A DNA stretch of 64,000 bases. Origin: Kosakonia sacchari SP1. GTDB lineage: Bacteria; Pseudomonadota; Gammaproteobacteria; Enterobacterales; Enterobacteriaceae. Within the stretch, counting starts at the first letter, position 1, and each line of letters begins with the position of its first letter. The notes beneath the pieces are model-generated. The model had not been told where the DNA came from. It ran no database searches and saw only the letters and a program-made list of their open reading frames with translations. Positions 50,033-60,645 of the stretch are shown here, in pieces. Made by a program: the position numbers and the translations under genes. The stretch is taken from positions 620,001 to 684,000 of the forward strand of contig NZ_CP007215.2 in the NCBI RefSeq assembly GCF_000300455.3, written 5' to 3'.

Positions 50033-50062
50033 CTCCCCACCTTCCCGGTGGGGAGATCTTTC
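50033..50062 (+). terminator. Terminator after parC
   Basis: CTCCCCACC, loop TTCCC, GGTGGGGAG, then ATCTTTCT, starting 14 bases after the stop codon. Confidence 0.7.
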
Positions 50063-50117
50063 TGAGAAAATTTCCCGTAAAAGCGTTGTTAATTCGTGCA
50101 TTGCGATTAACAATACG

Positions 50118-50159
50118 TTTTTTTAAAGGCCGCACACCCTACTGCGGCCTTTAAAAAAA
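50118..50159. repeat. Perfect 17-bp-arm inverted repeat between parC and plsC
   Basis: TTTTTTTAAAGGCCGCA pairs with TGCGGCCTTTAAAAAAA around an 8-nt loop (CACCCTAC). Its GC core with T/A flanks looks like a symmetric terminator or processing hairpin. Confidence 0.7.
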
Positions 50160-50260
50160 TAGCCCAGGCCCGTTGCGGGTCGACGGCGACACAGCCGGTT
50201 TCAGCGTGATGGTGCTGGCGTGTATATAATGCTCAAAGGTATGGGCTTCAGAGGTTTGTT

Positions 50261-50998
50261 ATGCTATTCATTTTTCGCGTCATTATTGTCGTCATCTACT
50301 CCATTCTGGTGTGCGTATTCGGCTCTCTCTATTGTTTACTCAGTCCGCGTAATCCTAAACATGTTGCCACCTTCGGTCATATGTTCGGTCGCCTTGCGCC
50401 GGTCTTTGGTTTGAAAGTCGAAACCCGTCTGCCGCCAGGCGCGGAAAAGTTCGGTAACGCTATCTATATTGCGAACCACCAGAGCAACTACGATATGGTG
50501 ACCGCCTCCAGCATTGTGCTGCCGCCAACGGTTACCGTCGGTAAGAAAAGCCTGCTGTGGGTGCCATTCTTCGGTCAGCTTTACTGGCTGACCGGCAATC
50601 TGCTCATCGATCGCGATAACCGCGCAAAAGCTCACGGCACCATTGCCGAAGTGGTGAAACAGATCCAGAAACGCAATATTTCCATCTGGATGTTCCCGGA
50701 GGGCACCCGCAGCCGCGGTCGCGGTTTGCTGCCGTTTAAAACCGGCGCGTTTCATGCGGCGATTGCCGCCGGTGTTCCGATCATTCCTGTTTGTGTTTCC
50801 AACAACGCGAACAAAGTTAATCTCAACCGTCTGCGCAACGGGCTGGTAATTGTCGAGATGTTGCCGCCGGTCGATGTTTCGCAATTTGGTAAAGATCAGG
50901 TACGCCAGCTGGCGACGCACTGTCGCGAACTGATGGCGGCCAAAATTGCAGAGCTCGATAAAGAAGTTGCAGAACGCGAAGCAACCGGCCGGGTTTAA
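50261..50998 (+). CDS. plsC: 1-acyl-sn-glycerol-3-phosphate acyltransferase
   Basis: 245 aa (E. coli 245). The N-terminal membrane helix is followed by the HX4D motif, His73 and Asp78 (NHQSNYDM), block II GKKSLLWVPFFGQ, block III FPEGTRSRGRG (glycerol 3-phosphate binding), and block IV VPIIPVCVS. It makes phosphatidate. GAGGT lies 6 nt before ATG. Between parC and ftsP as in E. coli. Confidence 0.96.
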   Translation: MLFIFRVIIVVIYSILVCVFGSLYCLLSPRNPKHVATFGHMFGRLAPVFGLKVETRLPPGAEKFGNAIYIANHQSNYDMVTASSIVLPPTVTVGKKSLLWVPFFGQLYWLTGNLLIDRDNRAKAHGTIAEVVKQIQKRNISIWMFPEGTRSRGRGLLPFKTGAFHAAIAAGVPIIPVCVSNNANKVNLNRLRNGLVIVEMLPPVDVSQFGKDQVRQLATHCRELMAAKIAELDKEVAEREATGRV

Positions 50999-51069
50999 TC
51001 TGTTTTATTTCGCAACACCGCAGGAGAGAAAACCTCCGGCGCATTGAGTCAGTTTTACACGGAGCAAAT

Positions 51070-52482
51070 ATGTCACTCAGTCGGCGTCAGTTTCTTCAGG
51101 CATCCGGGGTTGCGCTTTGTGCAGGCGCGGTGCCGCTGAGGGCAAATGCTGCCGGGCCGCAACCGCCGCTGCCCATTCCTCCGCTGCTGGAATCCCGGCG
51201 CGGCCAGCCGCTGTTTATGACCTTACAACGCGCGCACTGGTCGTTTGCCACCGGCACAAGGGCGCAGGTTTCCGGCATCAACGGGCGCTATCTCGGACCG
51301 ACAATCCGCGTCTGGAATGGCGATGACGTTAAGCTGATTTACAGCAACCGGCTGGCGGAAAACGTGGCGATGACCGTGAGCGGATTGCAGGTGCCAGGCC
51401 CGCTTATCGGCGGCGCGGCGCGCATGATGACCGCCAATAACGACTGGGCGCCGGTACTGCCGATCCGCCAGAGCGCGGGGACGTTGTGGTATCACGCCAA
51501 TACGCCGAACCGCACCGCGCAGCAGGTGTATAACGGCCTCGCCGGGATGTGGCTGGTTGAAGATGAGATTAGCAAAACGCTGCCGATCCCTAAGCACTAC
51601 GGCGTAGATGATTTCCCGGTCATTATTCAGGATAAACGGCTGGATAATTTCGGCACGCCGGAATACAGCGAGCCGGGCAGCGGGGGATTTGTCGGTGATA
51701 CGCTGATGGTCAACGGTGCGCAAAGTCCGTATGTCGAAGTCTCTCGCGGCTGGGTGCGTCTGCGTCTGTTAAACGCTTCAAACTCCCGCCGTTATCAATT
51801 GCAAATGAGCGATGGTCGCGCACTGCATGTCATTGCCGGCGATCAGGGTTTTTTGCCTGCGCCAGTCTCGGTTAAGCAGCTTTCTCTGGCACCGGGCGAG
51901 CGGCGCGAAGTGCTGGTGGATATGACCAACGGCGATGAAGTGTCGATCACCTGCGGTGAAGCGGCGAGCATAATGGATCGCCTGCGCGGCTTCTTTGAAC
52001 CGTCGAGCATTTTGATCTCCACGCTGGTGTTGACGCTGCGACCGACCGGCCTGCTGCCGCTGGTCACCGACACGTTGCCGATGCGCCTGTTACCGTCCGA
52101 TATTCAGGCCGGTACGCCAACCCGCAACCGCGATATTACCCTGGGTAGCGATCCGGGCATTAACGGCCAGCTGTGGGATACGCAGCGTATCGATATTACC
52201 GCCCAGCAGGGCACCTGGGAGCGCTGGACGGTGCGTGCGGAGATGCCGCAATCGTTCCATATGGAAGGCGTGATGTTCCAGGTGCGCAATGTGAATGGCG
52301 CGATGCCTTTCCCGGAAGACCGGGGCTGGAAAGACACGGTCTGGATTGACGGTCAAGTGGAGCTGCTGGTTTGGTTTGGTCAGCCTTCGTGGCCGCATTT
52401 CCCGTTCCTGTATCAAAGCCAGACGCTGGAAATGGCCGATCGTGGTTCTGTGGGGCAACTGCTGGTGAACCCCGCGCCATAA
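51070..52482 (+). CDS. ftsP: Cell-division protein FtsP (SufI), Tat-exported cupredoxin-fold protein
   Basis: 470 aa (E. coli 470). A twin-arginine signal begins MSLSRRQFLQASGVALC and ends before AAGPQPPLP. The three cupredoxin domains resemble multicopper oxidases, but copper ligand motifs such as HCHxxxHxxxGM are not seen, so it is structural rather than an oxidase. It stabilises the divisome under stress. 71 bp after plsC, likely one transcript. Confidence 0.95.
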   Translation: MSLSRRQFLQASGVALCAGAVPLRANAAGPQPPLPIPPLLESRRGQPLFMTLQRAHWSFATGTRAQVSGINGRYLGPTIRVWNGDDVKLIYSNRLAENVAMTVSGLQVPGPLIGGAARMMTANNDWAPVLPIRQSAGTLWYHANTPNRTAQQVYNGLAGMWLVEDEISKTLPIPKHYGVDDFPVIIQDKRLDNFGTPEYSEPGSGGFVGDTLMVNGAQSPYVEVSRGWVRLRLLNASNSRRYQLQMSDGRALHVIAGDQGFLPAPVSVKQLSLAPGERREVLVDMTNGDEVSITCGEAASIMDRLRGFFEPSSILISTLVLTLRPTGLLPLVTDTLPMRLLPSDIQAGTPTRNRDITLGSDPGINGQLWDTQRIDITAQQGTWERWTVRAEMPQSFHMEGVMFQVRNVNGAMPFPEDRGWKDTVWIDGQVELLVWFGQPSWPHFPFLYQSQTLEMADRGSVGQLLVNPAP

Positions 52483-52603
52483 CTGACCTGGCCTGGTGGC
52501 TACGCGCTTATCAGGCCTTGACAAAATCCTCCTTCATTTCGTGCAAGTTTACGGCGTATAATCGCCGCCCTTTGATGATTTTTTTACCACTTTTGGAAGC
52601 AAG

Positions 52604-54787
52604 ATGAGCGCAATATCCCTGATCCAACCGGATCGTGACCTTTTCTCATGGCCCCAGTACTGGGCGGCCTGCTTCGGCCCCGCGCCGTTTTTGCCGATGT
52701 CGCGCGAAGAGATGGATCAACTTGGCTGGGATAGCTGCGACATCATTCTGGTGACGGGCGATGCCTATGTCGACCACCCGAGTTTCGGCATGGCCATTTG
52801 CGGCCGTATGCTGGAAGCACAGGGCTTTCGCGTTGGCATCATCGCCCAGCCGGACTGGAACAGCAAAGACGACTTTATGCGTCTCGGTAAACCGAACCTG
52901 TTTTTCGGCGTGACCGCCGGCAACATGGACTCGATGATCAACCGCTACACCGCCGATCGTAAGCTGCGCCATGACGATGCCTACACGCCGGATAACGTCG
53001 CCGGTAAACGCCCGGATCGCGCGACGCTGGTTTATACCCAGCGCTGTAAAGAGGCGTGGAAAGATGTGCCGGTGATCCTCGGCGGTATCGAAGCCAGTCT
53101 GCGCCGTACCGCGCATTATGATTACTGGTCTGATACGGTGCGCCGATCGGTGCTGATCGATGCCAAAGCTGACATGCTAATGTTCGGCAACGGCGAGCGC
53201 CCGCTGGTGGAAGTGGCGCACCGCCTCGCTGCCGGTGAACCAATCGGTGAAATCCGCGACGTGCGTAACACCGCGATCATTGTCAAAGAAGCGCTGCCGG
53301 GCTGGAGCGGTGTGGATTCCACGCGTCTTGATACGCCGGGCAAAATCGATCCGATTCCGCATCCTTACGGCGACGATCTGCCGTGCGCCGATAACAAACC
53401 GGTTGAGCCAAAAGCGCAGGAAGCAAAACGCGTTACCGTTCAGCCGCCGCGCCCGAAACCGTGGGAAAAAACCTACGTGCTGCTGCCTTCTTTTGAGAAG
53501 GTGAAAGCTGATAAAGTGCTCTACGCGCACGCGTCACGCATTCTGCACCACGAAACGAACCCCGGTTGCGCCCGTGCGCTGCTGCAAAAGCATGGCGATC
53601 GTTATATCTGGATTAATCCTCCGGCGATCCCGCTGTCGACCGAGGAGATGGACAGCGTTTTTGCGCTGCCTTACAAGCGCGTGCCGCACCCGGCGTACGG
53701 TAACAGCCGTATTCCGGCCTACGAGATGATCCGCTTCTCGATTAACATCATGCGCGGCTGCTTTGGTGGCTGTTCTTTCTGCTCGATCACTGAGCATGAA
53801 GGGCGCATTATCCAGAGCCGCTCCGAAGACTCGATCATCAACGAGATCGAAGCGATTCGTGACACGGTGCCCGGTTTTACCGGCGTTATCTCCGATCTTG
53901 GCGGCCCAACCGCCAACATGTATATGTTGCGCTGTAAATCACCGCGCGCTGAACAGACGTGTCGTCGTCTCTCCTGTGTTTATCCGGATATCTGTCCGCA
54001 CATGGACACCAACCACCAGCCAACGATCGATCTCTATCGTCGCGCCCGCGATCTGAAAGGTATCAAGAAGATCCTGATCGCTTCAGGCGTGCGTTACGAT
54101 CTGGCGGTGGAAGATCCGCGCTATGTGAAAGAACTTGCGACGCACCACGTCGGTGGTTATCTGAAGATTGCCCCGGAGCATACCGAAGAGGGGCCGCTGT
54201 CGAAAATGATGAAACCGGGAATGGGCAGCTACGACCGCTTTAAACAGCTGTTCGACACCTATTCTAAAGAGGCGGGTAAAGAGCAGTATCTGATCCCGTA
54301 CTTTATCTCCGCGCACCCCGGTACGCGCGATGAAGATATGGTGAACCTGGCGCTGTGGCTCAAGCGTCACCGTTTCCGCTTAGATCAGGTGCAGAACTTC
54401 TACCCGTCACCGCTGGCTAACTCGACGACCATGTATTACACCGGGAAAAACCCGCTGTCGAAGATCGATTACAAGAGCGAAGAGGTGGTGGTGCCGAAAG
54501 GGGATAAACAGCGCCGCCTGCATAAAGCGCTGCTGCGTTATCACGATCCGGCTAACTGGCCGCTGCTGCGCCAGGCGCTGGAAGCGATGGGCAAAAAGCA
54601 CCTGATTGGTTCACGCCGTGAATGCCTGGTGCCAGCGCCGACGCTTGATGAAATGCGCGAAGCGCGTCGCCAGAATCGCCAGTCGCGCCCGGCATTAACC
54701 AAGCACACGCCGATTGTGCATCAGCGCAGCAACGGCAAAAACATCGCCGCTGCGCCAGCGAAGAAAAAAGCCTCACGCGTGCGTTAA
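52604..54787 (+). CDS. ygiQ: Radical SAM protein YgiQ
   Basis: 727 aa (E. coli 739). The N-terminal cobalamin-binding-like part is followed by the radical SAM core with CxxxCxxC at Cys386, Cys390 and Cys393 ([10 protein letters not shown]), with [16 protein letters not shown] and [17 protein letters not shown]. The C-terminus is a basic, low-complexity tail ([10 protein letters not shown]), shorter than in E. coli. UPF0313 family; the reaction is unknown. A hairpin terminator follows. Confidence 0.94.
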   Translation: MSAISLIQPDRDLFSWPQYWAACFGPAPFLPMSREEMDQLGWDSCDIILVTGDAYVDHPSFGMAICGRMLEAQGFRVGIIAQPDWNSKDDFMRLGKPNLFFGVTAGNMDSMINRYTADRKLRHDDAYTPDNVAGKRPDRATLVYTQRCKEAWKDVPVILGGIEASLRRTAHYDYWSDTVRRSVLIDAKADMLMFGNGERPLVEVAHRLAAGEPIGEIRDVRNTAIIVKEALPGWSGVDSTRLDTPGKIDPIPHPYGDDLPCADNKPVEPKAQEAKRVTVQPPRPKPWEKTYVLLPSFEKVKADKVLYAHASRILHHETNPGCARALLQKHGDRYIWINPPAIPLSTEEMDSVFALPYKRVPHPAYGNSRIPAYEMIRFSINIMRGCFGGCSFCSITEHEGRIIQSRSEDSIINEIEAIRDTVPGFTGVISDLGGPTANMYMLRCKSPRAEQTCRRLSCVYPDICPHMDTNHQPTIDLYRRARDLKGIKKILIASGVRYDLAVEDPRYVKELATHHVGGYLKIAPEHTEEGPLSKMMKPGMGSYDRFKQLFDTYSKEAGKEQYLIPYFISAHPGTRDEDMVNLALWLKRHRFRLDQVQNFYPSPLANSTTMYYTGKNPLSKIDYKSEEVVVPKGDKQRRLHKALLRYHDPANWPLLRQALEAMGKKHLIGSRRECLVPAPTLDEMREARRQNRQSRPALTKHTPIVHQRSNGKNIAAAPAKKKASRVR

Positions 54788-54793
54788 GCACAT

Positions 54794-54822
54794 AAAAATC
54801 CCGGCGAGATGCAGGGATTTTT
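54794..54822 (+). terminator. Terminator after ygiQ
   Basis: AAAAATCCC, loop GGCGAGATGCA, GGGATTTTT. Confidence 0.75.
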
Positions 54823-55207
54823 GTTTATGGAGGTTGGATATTGAGTTCTTTCTCGCATTTACACGTCTGTTTTTTTGAGATTGATCGTGCTGCGATGGGT
54901 ATGTTCCCGCTGAAATCGGCGAACCGAAGAGTAAATGACAGGTCTGGACGGCAGGGAAGGCGACCAGAGGCGAACCGAGGCAGGATGTCGAGTCGAGCCG
55001 ACCGCAGTCAGATACTCGGGAGGAGAGCGTAGTGCGAAGCACCGATTTTCCGCGGGGCCGCAGGGATTGATAAGGGGGGCGCGGTGCCCCCCTTATCCCG
55101 TTCACTGTATGTGTGCTTTCTGAAACTATAAAACTGTAAGTGAACGGAACGATACTTCAAATGCGTCATATAGATTGGGTTCAGATATCTGGCATGAGCC
55201 TTAAAAC
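54823..55207. other. Non-coding structured stretch between ygiQ and dkgA
   Basis: About 385 bases with no supported gene. It has a GC-rich, purine-rich block at about 54940-55070, then a perfect 11-bp hairpin at 55070-55096 (ATAAGGGGGGC, GCGGT, GCCCCCCTTAT). Around it, CCGTTCACT near 55098 and AGTGAACGG near 55140 are inverted 9-mers. Overlapping 60-110-codon frames on both strands lack ribosome sites and I do not call them. It could be a repeated intergenic element or a mobile-element remnant. Confidence 0.5.
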
Positions 55208-56035
55208 TTAACCCCCGAACTGATCTGGATCCGGGCCCAGCCGTTTACCGGCATCCAGTTTGGCGATCTCCGCCAGCTCGTCTTTATCCAGGCGGAAATC
55301 CCAGACGTTAAAGTTCTCGGCGATACGCGCCGGGGTGACCGATTTCGGGATCACCACCAGGCCACTATCAAGGTGCCAGCGGATCACCACTTGAGCAGGC
55401 GTTTTGCCGTATTTATCTGCCAGATCGCGAATAATTTTCTGATCAAACACCCCTTCGCCTCCCTGTGCCAGCGGGCTCCAGGACTCGGTCTGGATTTTAT
55501 GCGTCGCGTTCCAGGCATGCAGTTGGCGTTGTTGCATCAACGGGTGCAGTTCGATTTGGTTGATGACCGGGATCACGCTGGTTTCATCAATGATCTTTTG
55601 CAGATGGTGGATCTCGAAATTACACACGCCGATACTTTTTACCAGCCCCTGTTTTTGCAGCTCGATCATACTTTGCCAGGCCTCAACGTAATGATCGATA
55701 GCCGGAACCGGCCAGTGCATCAGATAGAGATCGACGTAATCCAGTTGTAGCTTTTTCAGGCTGGTTTTCAGCGCTTCGGCGGGATGTTTTTGATCGTCAT
55801 TCCACAGCTTGGTGGTGATAAACAACTCCTCACGCGGTACGCCTGCGCTGGCTAAGGCTTTGCCAACGCCCTCTTCGTTCTTATAGGCGGCGGCGGTATC
55901 AATGGAGCGATATCCCACCTCCAGCGCCTTTTGGATAGCGGTTATCACTTCCTCGTTGCTCGCTTTCCACACGCCAAGACCCAGTTGCGGCATCAGGTTG
56001 CCGTCAGAAAGCTTAATCACGGTTGGATGTGTCAT
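55208..56035 (-). CDS. dkgA: 2,5-diketo-D-gluconate reductase A / methylglyoxal reductase
   Basis: 275 aa, equal to E. coli. Aldo-keto reductase: catalytic Asp and Tyr in SIDTAAAYKNEEG, Lys in FITTKLWND, His in YLMHWPVPAI. Uses NADPH to reduce diketogluconate and small aldehydes. Next to yqhD, a functionally related aldehyde reductase, and probably activated by YqhC. Confidence 0.95.
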   Translation of the reverse strand: MTHPTVIKLSDGNLMPQLGLGVWKASNEEVITAIQKALEVGYRSIDTAAAYKNEEGVGKALASAGVPREELFITTKLWNDDQKHPAEALKTSLKKLQLDYVDLYLMHWPVPAIDHYVEAWQSMIELQKQGLVKSIGVCNFEIHHLQKIIDETSVIPVINQIELHPLMQQRQLHAWNATHKIQTESWSPLAQGGEGVFDQKIIRDLADKYGKTPAQVVIRWHLDSGLVVIPKSVTPARIAENFNVWDFRLDKDELAEIAKLDAGKRLGPDPDQFGG

Positions 56036-56136
56036 GCATTTCTCCTTTGAATAAGCTTACCGGGACGAGCCCGGTAAGGTGATGTGCATTAAGTGTGGTC
56101 GAAAAACCCAAAAACGGAAGGCGGGGCAATGAGACC

Positions 56137-57300
56137 TTAGCGTGCCGCTTCGTAAATACGACGGCTCACATCGAGCGTGATATCCTGGCGTTCGCCCAGT
56201 TTTGTCATGCCATGCTCTTCCAGTTTCGCCAGCAGCGCCGGAATAGAACTGCCATCCAGGCCATAACCTGAAAGGCGGGTCGGAACGCCCATCTGCTCGA
56301 AGAAGTTGCGCGTGGCTTCAATCGCCGCGTCGATACGCTCGTTCTCAGAACCTTCTTTGATGTTCCAGACGCGCTCTGCGTATTGCAGCAGTTTTTCGCG
56401 TTTGGTATCGCGTTTCTCATTCCACAGCGCAGGCAGAACCACAGCCAGCGTCTGGGCGTGATCAAGACCATGCATCGCCGTCAGTTCATGACCCAGCATG
56501 TGCGTGGCCCAATCCTGCGGCACACCCGCACCAATCAGACCATTCAGGGCTTGTGTCGCCGCCCACATCACGTTGGCACGGACGTCGTAGTTTTCCGGCT
56601 CCTGCAACGCTTTCGGGCCTTCTTCAATCAGCGTCAGCAGAATGCCTTCGGCAAAGCGATCCTGGATTTTGCCATCGACCGGATAAGTGACGTACTGCTC
56701 AACGGTATGAACAAAGGCGTCAACCACGCCATTCGCCACCTGGCGTGGCGGCAGGGTATAGGTGTAGACCGGGTCCAGCACCGCGAAGACCGGCTGAACG
56801 AACGGGGAGTGGAACGCTTGTTTGTCGCCAGTCGCTTTACGTGACACCACTGCGCCTGCGTTGGACTCGGAACCGGTCGCCGGCAGCGTCAGCACGGAAC
56901 CCATGGGGAGCGCGCTTTTAATTTCGCCACCGCGCGTTTGCAGGATATGCCACGGATCAATGCCATCAGCATAATGAGCCGCCGCGGCGATAAACTTAGT
57001 GCCGTCCAGCACGGAACCGCCGCCGACCGCCAGCAGGAAGGTGATGTTTTCGTCTTTAACGACCTGTACCGCTTTCATCAGCGTTTCGTAGGTCGGGTTC
57101 GGTTCGATGCCGCTGAATTCACGCACATCCAGCCCTTGCAGCGCGCTGTAAACCTGGTCGAGCACGCCGTTTTTCTTCACGCTGCCGCCACCGTAGGTGA
57201 TCAGCACACGTGCGCCAGTCGGGATTTGCTCACGCAGATTGGCAATGGCACCTTTGCCGAACAGGATGCGGGTCGGGGTATGCAGATTAAAATTGTTCAT
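56137..57300 (-). CDS. yqhD: NADPH-dependent aldehyde reductase YqhD
   Basis: 387 aa, equal to E. coli, from ATG 57300; 20 extra residues of the open frame are dropped. Iron-type alcohol dehydrogenase: [15 protein letters not shown] binds the cofactor; the metal-binding part has [12 protein letters not shown] and [18 protein letters not shown]. It scavenges aldehydes such as acrolein, methylglyoxal and glyoxal. Divergent from its activator yqhC. Confidence 0.95.
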   Translation of the reverse strand: MNNFNLHTPTRILFGKGAIANLREQIPTGARVLITYGGGSVKKNGVLDQVYSALQGLDVREFSGIEPNPTYETLMKAVQVVKDENITFLLAVGGGSVLDGTKFIAAAAHYADGIDPWHILQTRGGEIKSALPMGSVLTLPATGSESNAGAVVSRKATGDKQAFHSPFVQPVFAVLDPVYTYTLPPRQVANGVVDAFVHTVEQYVTYPVDGKIQDRFAEGILLTLIEEGPKALQEPENYDVRANVMWAATQALNGLIGAGVPQDWATHMLGHELTAMHGLDHAQTLAVVLPALWNEKRDTKREKLLQYAERVWNIKEGSENERIDAAIEATRNFFEQMGVPTRLSGYGLDGSSIPALLAKLEEHGMTKLGERQDITLDVSRRIYEAAR

Positions 57301-57496
57301 TGCTCGTTCCCTTCTTATTGAGGTGAAAAAAGAGTGTGGCGGTGATTTGCCCAATGGCAATTATTGTGGGCGCGGGCTGGCGCGCTCTCAATGCACATTC
57401 CTGCCGATGTCTTGCCTGTTTCTCCTTGTGACTGGAGAAAAAGCACAAAAGTTTGCACACTGTACGGGTCGAAATAGCCTGCCGGAGTGGCGAGAA

Positions 57497-58396
57497 ATGA
57501 AGCGTGAAGAGATTTGCCTGCAGCTCACTGAAAAGATTAAGCGATTGAAAGTGAATGAAAATAGGCTCAATGCACTGCTGCCGGATATCCGCTTGCTGTA
57601 CGGCACTCAGCCGGGAACCCGTACACCGGTGATGTACCAGCCTGGCATCGTTTTTCTCTTTTCCGGGCACAAAATTGGTTATATCAATGAAAGAGTCTTT
57701 CGTTATGACACCAATGAATATTTACTGCTGACCGTGCCGCTGCCGTTTGAGTGTGAAACCTTCGCCACGCCGGAAGTGCCGCTGGCGGGGATCCGTTTGA
57801 ATGTCGATATCCTCCAATTGCAGGAGCTGCTAATGGATATCGGCGAAGATGAGCATTTTCGCCCGGATGTGGCGGCAAGCGGCATTAACTCGGCGGTGTT
57901 ATCGGAAGAGATCCTCTGTGCCGCTGAGCGTTTGCTGGATGTGATGGAGCGCCCGCTGGACGCGCGTATTCTCGGCAAACAGATTATCCGCGAAATGCTT
58001 TACCACGTGCTAACCGGGCCGCGCGGCGGGGCGCTGCTGGCGTTAGTCAGCCGCCAGACGCACTTCAGCCTGATAAGCCGCGTGCTCAAACGTATCGAAA
58101 GCCAGTACACGGAAAATCTCAGCGTTGACCAACTGGCGGCGGAAGCCAATATGAGCGTCTCGGCGTTTCACCATAACTTTAAATCGGTGACCAGCACCTC
58201 GCCGCTGCAATACCTGAAAACCTACCGCCTGCACAAAGCGCGGATGTTGATGGTGCACGATGGCATGAAAGCCGGGGCGGCGGCCATGCGCGTTGGCTAT
58301 GAAAGCCCGTCGCAATTTAGCCGTGAGTTTAAGCGCTATTTTGGTCTGACGCCGGGAGAAGATGTGGCGAGAATTCGCATGATGCAGGGAATGTAA
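57497..58396 (+). CDS. yqhC: AraC-family activator of yqhD and dkgA
   Basis: 299 aa from ATG 57497 ([17 protein letters not shown], matching the family); the longer open frame to 57197 lies within yqhD. The N-terminal part has the cupin pattern [20 protein letters not shown]; the C-terminal has two helix-turn-helix units, [20 protein letters not shown] and [20 protein letters not shown]. In E. coli YqhC senses reactive aldehydes. Confidence 0.94.
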   Translation: MKREEICLQLTEKIKRLKVNENRLNALLPDIRLLYGTQPGTRTPVMYQPGIVFLFSGHKIGYINERVFRYDTNEYLLLTVPLPFECETFATPEVPLAGIRLNVDILQLQELLMDIGEDEHFRPDVAASGINSAVLSEEILCAAERLLDVMERPLDARILGKQIIREMLYHVLTGPRGGALLALVSRQTHFSLISRVLKRIESQYTENLSVDQLAAEANMSVSAFHHNFKSVTSTSPLQYLKTYRLHKARMLMVHDGMKAGAAAMRVGYESPSQFSREFKRYFGLTPGEDVARIRMMQGM

Positions 58397-58430
58397 GACT
58401 TCCCCTCTTCATGGCGAAGAGGGAAAAGCG

Positions 58431-59090
58431 TTACGCGTTGCAGTACTTTTTCTTCAGCACTACCGTGACCGCGCCAACCAGGCCGACAACCAGCAGGAAC
58501 ACCGGCAGCAGCATAAGAAAGGTCATCACCTGATCTTCATGGCGTTTCACAAACGGGATCATGCTAATGGCGTAGCCCAGCGAGGTCACCGCGCCGACCC
58601 ACAGTAGCCCGCTCAGCCAGTTAAATATCTGGAAACGGCGGTTAGAGAGGCCGGAGATGCCCGCCATCGTTGGCAGCAGGGTGCGGATAAAGGCGAGGAA
58701 ACGCCCCGCCAGCAATGCCAGCAGACCGTGGCGGTCAAACATATAAGTTGCCCGCTCGTGATATTTCACCGGCAACTGCGAGAGCCAGCTTTTCACCACG
58801 CGCGTATTCCCAAGCCACTTGCCCTGGATATAGCTCAGCCAGCAGCCGAGACTGGCAGCGGAAGTGAGGATGGCTAACGTCGCGACGAAATCCATGCAGC
58901 CGCGCGCAATCAGCGCACCGGCCAGCAGCAGTAAACTGTCACCGGGTAAAAACGAAGCAGGAAGCAGGCCGTTTTCTAAAAAGAGGGTGGCAAACATTAC
59001 TAAATAAACAACACCCACAACATGTGGATTTGCCAGCGCAGCAAAGTCGTGATGCCAGAGCGCAGCAATAATATCTTGAATAACAGCCAT
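58431..59090 (-). CDS. yghB: DedA-family membrane protein YghB
   Basis: 219 aa, equal to E. coli. DedA motifs: [23 protein letters not shown] and [20 protein letters not shown] (the conserved Arg and Pro in re-entrant parts). DedA proteins act in membrane lipid trafficking and proton-coupled homeostasis; with YqjA, YghB supports division and envelope integrity in E. coli. Followed by metC in the opposite sense. Confidence 0.95.
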   Translation of the reverse strand: MAVIQDIIAALWHHDFAALANPHVVGVVYLVMFATLFLENGLLPASFLPGDSLLLLAGALIARGCMDFVATLAILTSAASLGCWLSYIQGKWLGNTRVVKSWLSQLPVKYHERATYMFDRHGLLALLAGRFLAFIRTLLPTMAGISGLSNRRFQIFNWLSGLLWVGAVTSLGYAISMIPFVKRHEDQVMTFLMLLPVFLLVVGLVGAVTVVLKKKYCNA

Positions 59091-59206
59091 GGACTTTCCC
59101 GTGGAACCGCGTAGAGGAGGCTATTGTACTCCAGTTCGCCTGAAACACCTTGATCGGGGCGCAAGAAACGGAGAATTTTCTGAATACTTACGCCCGTACG
59201 CCTGGT

Positions 59207-60394
59207 TTACACGATGCGCTGAAAGCCCGCCACTAAATCCTCAACCAGATCGTCAACATTCTCTAAACCAATGTGCACCCGGATTAATGTGCCGGTGAAA
59301 TCCACGTCACCGTCCGGGCGAATCGCCGCCAGTTGTTCCGGCTGGTTGGCAAGAATCAACGATTCATAACCGCCCCACGAGTACGCCATGCTGAACAGCG
59401 AGAAATGGTCGAGGTAGTTGGCTAACTCTTCATTGCTTAAGCGCTTATTCAGCACAAACGAGAACAAGCCGCTGCTGCCAGTAAAATCCCGTTTCCAGAA
59501 CTCGTGGCCTTTGCTGCCGGGAAGCGCCGGGTGATTCACGCGCGCCACCTGCGGATGTGCCGCCAGCCATTCGGCAATTTTCAGGCTGCTTTCGTGGTGC
59601 TGACGCAGACGAACGCCCAGCGTGCGCAGGCCGCGGCTGGTCATATACGCCGTGTCGGCATCCACCATTTGCCCCATCAAATAGGCGTTTTCGCGCAGTT
59701 GTTCCCAACAGCGGGCGTTGGAAACCGCCGTACCGATCATGCCGTCGGAGTGGCCAATCAGGTATTTGGTTGCCGCCTGAATCGAGATATCAATATCGAA
59801 CTCCAGCGCCTTGAACAGCACGCCCGCCGCCCAGGTGTTGTCGATCATGATGATCGCGTCTGGCGCAACGCTTCGCACCGCCTGCACAATCGCCGGAACA
59901 TCATGGACTTCCATGGTGATTGAGCCGGGCGATTCCAGGAACACCACTTTGGTGTTCGGCTGAATCAACCGCACGATGCTGGAACCGATCATCGGGTCGA
60001 ACCAACTGGTGGTGACGCCCAGTTTGGCGAGAATTTTGGTGCAAAAATCCTGGCTGGGTTCATAGGCGGTGTTGGTCATCAACACGTGATCGCCTTGTTC
60101 AACAAATGCCAGGATGGTGTTTGCCACCGCCGCAGCGCCACAGGGGAAAAGCGCGCAGCCCGCGCCGCCTTCCAGTTCACACATCGCGTCTTGCAGCGAA
60201 AAGTGCGTGAGCGTGCCGCGACGGCCGTAAAACAGCTCGCCGTTGGCGCGGTTACGCGTCGCGTGTTTTTTGGCTTCAACGGTGTCGAATACCAGTGAAG
60301 AGGCGCGCTGGATAACGCTATTCACCGACCCTTGCGTGTATTTTTTGCTGCGCCCTGCGTTAACCAGAGCGGTATCAAGATGCTTTGCTGTCAT
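59207..60394 (-). CDS. metC: Cystathionine beta-lyase
   Basis: 395 aa, equal to E. coli. PLP-dependent gamma-family enzyme; PLP lysine Lys210 ([12 protein letters not shown]), PLP phosphate site around [12 protein letters not shown] and pyridine Asp in MIDNTWAAG. It makes homocysteine from cystathionine. MetJ-type boxes lie 21 bp upstream. Confidence 0.96.
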   Translation of the reverse strand: MTAKHLDTALVNAGRSKKYTQGSVNSVIQRASSLVFDTVEAKKHATRNRANGELFYGRRGTLTHFSLQDAMCELEGGAGCALFPCGAAAVANTILAFVEQGDHVLMTNTAYEPSQDFCTKILAKLGVTTSWFDPMIGSSIVRLIQPNTKVVFLESPGSITMEVHDVPAIVQAVRSVAPDAIIMIDNTWAAGVLFKALEFDIDISIQAATKYLIGHSDGMIGTAVSNARCWEQLRENAYLMGQMVDADTAYMTSRGLRTLGVRLRQHHESSLKIAEWLAAHPQVARVNHPALPGSKGHEFWKRDFTGSSGLFSFVLNKRLSNEELANYLDHFSLFSMAYSWGGYESLILANQPEQLAAIRPDGDVDFTGTLIRVHIGLENVDDLVEDLVAGFQRIV

Positions 60395-60414
60395 TCTCGC
60401 TCAACCTGTTTTTA

Positions 60415-60438
60415 TACGTCTGGATGTCCAGACTACCA
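60415..60438 (-). promoter_or_regulatory. MetJ operator (three tandem met boxes) upstream of metC
   Basis: Contiguous 8-mers ATACGTCT, GGATGTCC and AGACTACC against consensus AGACGTCT; met boxes bind MetJ with SAM and repress methionine genes. The position, 21 bp before metC, fits repression. Confidence 0.65.
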
Positions 60439-60563
60439 TGATTGTTGGCGGATGCCTCGCAGTGTTATGCCGGTGAGTGAATTTTTTCCAGAAAATGTTC
60501 AATGGTGTCTGTTTACTGCGTAAGCGCAAAGAAAATGACTTTTAATTCAGGCACTCTGCAAAT

Positions 60564-60582
60564 ACTAATGAGAACTACTATC
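60564..60582 (+). promoter_or_regulatory. Fur-like box upstream of exbB
   Basis: ACTAATGAGAACTACTATC matches about 13 of 19 consensus positions by hand count, 64 bp before exbB. Iron repression of exbBD is known in E. coli. Confidence 0.5.
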
Positions 60583-60645
60583 AATTCGACGACTTTTTGA
60601 TATCATGGCGCACAGATTTTGTGATTTGCGTCTCGGAGATACACT

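Noticed and set aside
50336-50920. 194-codon frame antisense to plsC
   Set aside because: Shadow frame; plsC carries all catalytic motifs.
54773-55105. 110-codon minus-strand frame in the ygiQ-dkgA gap
   Set aside because: Spans the ygiQ terminator and has no ribosome site; composition is that of the structured element.
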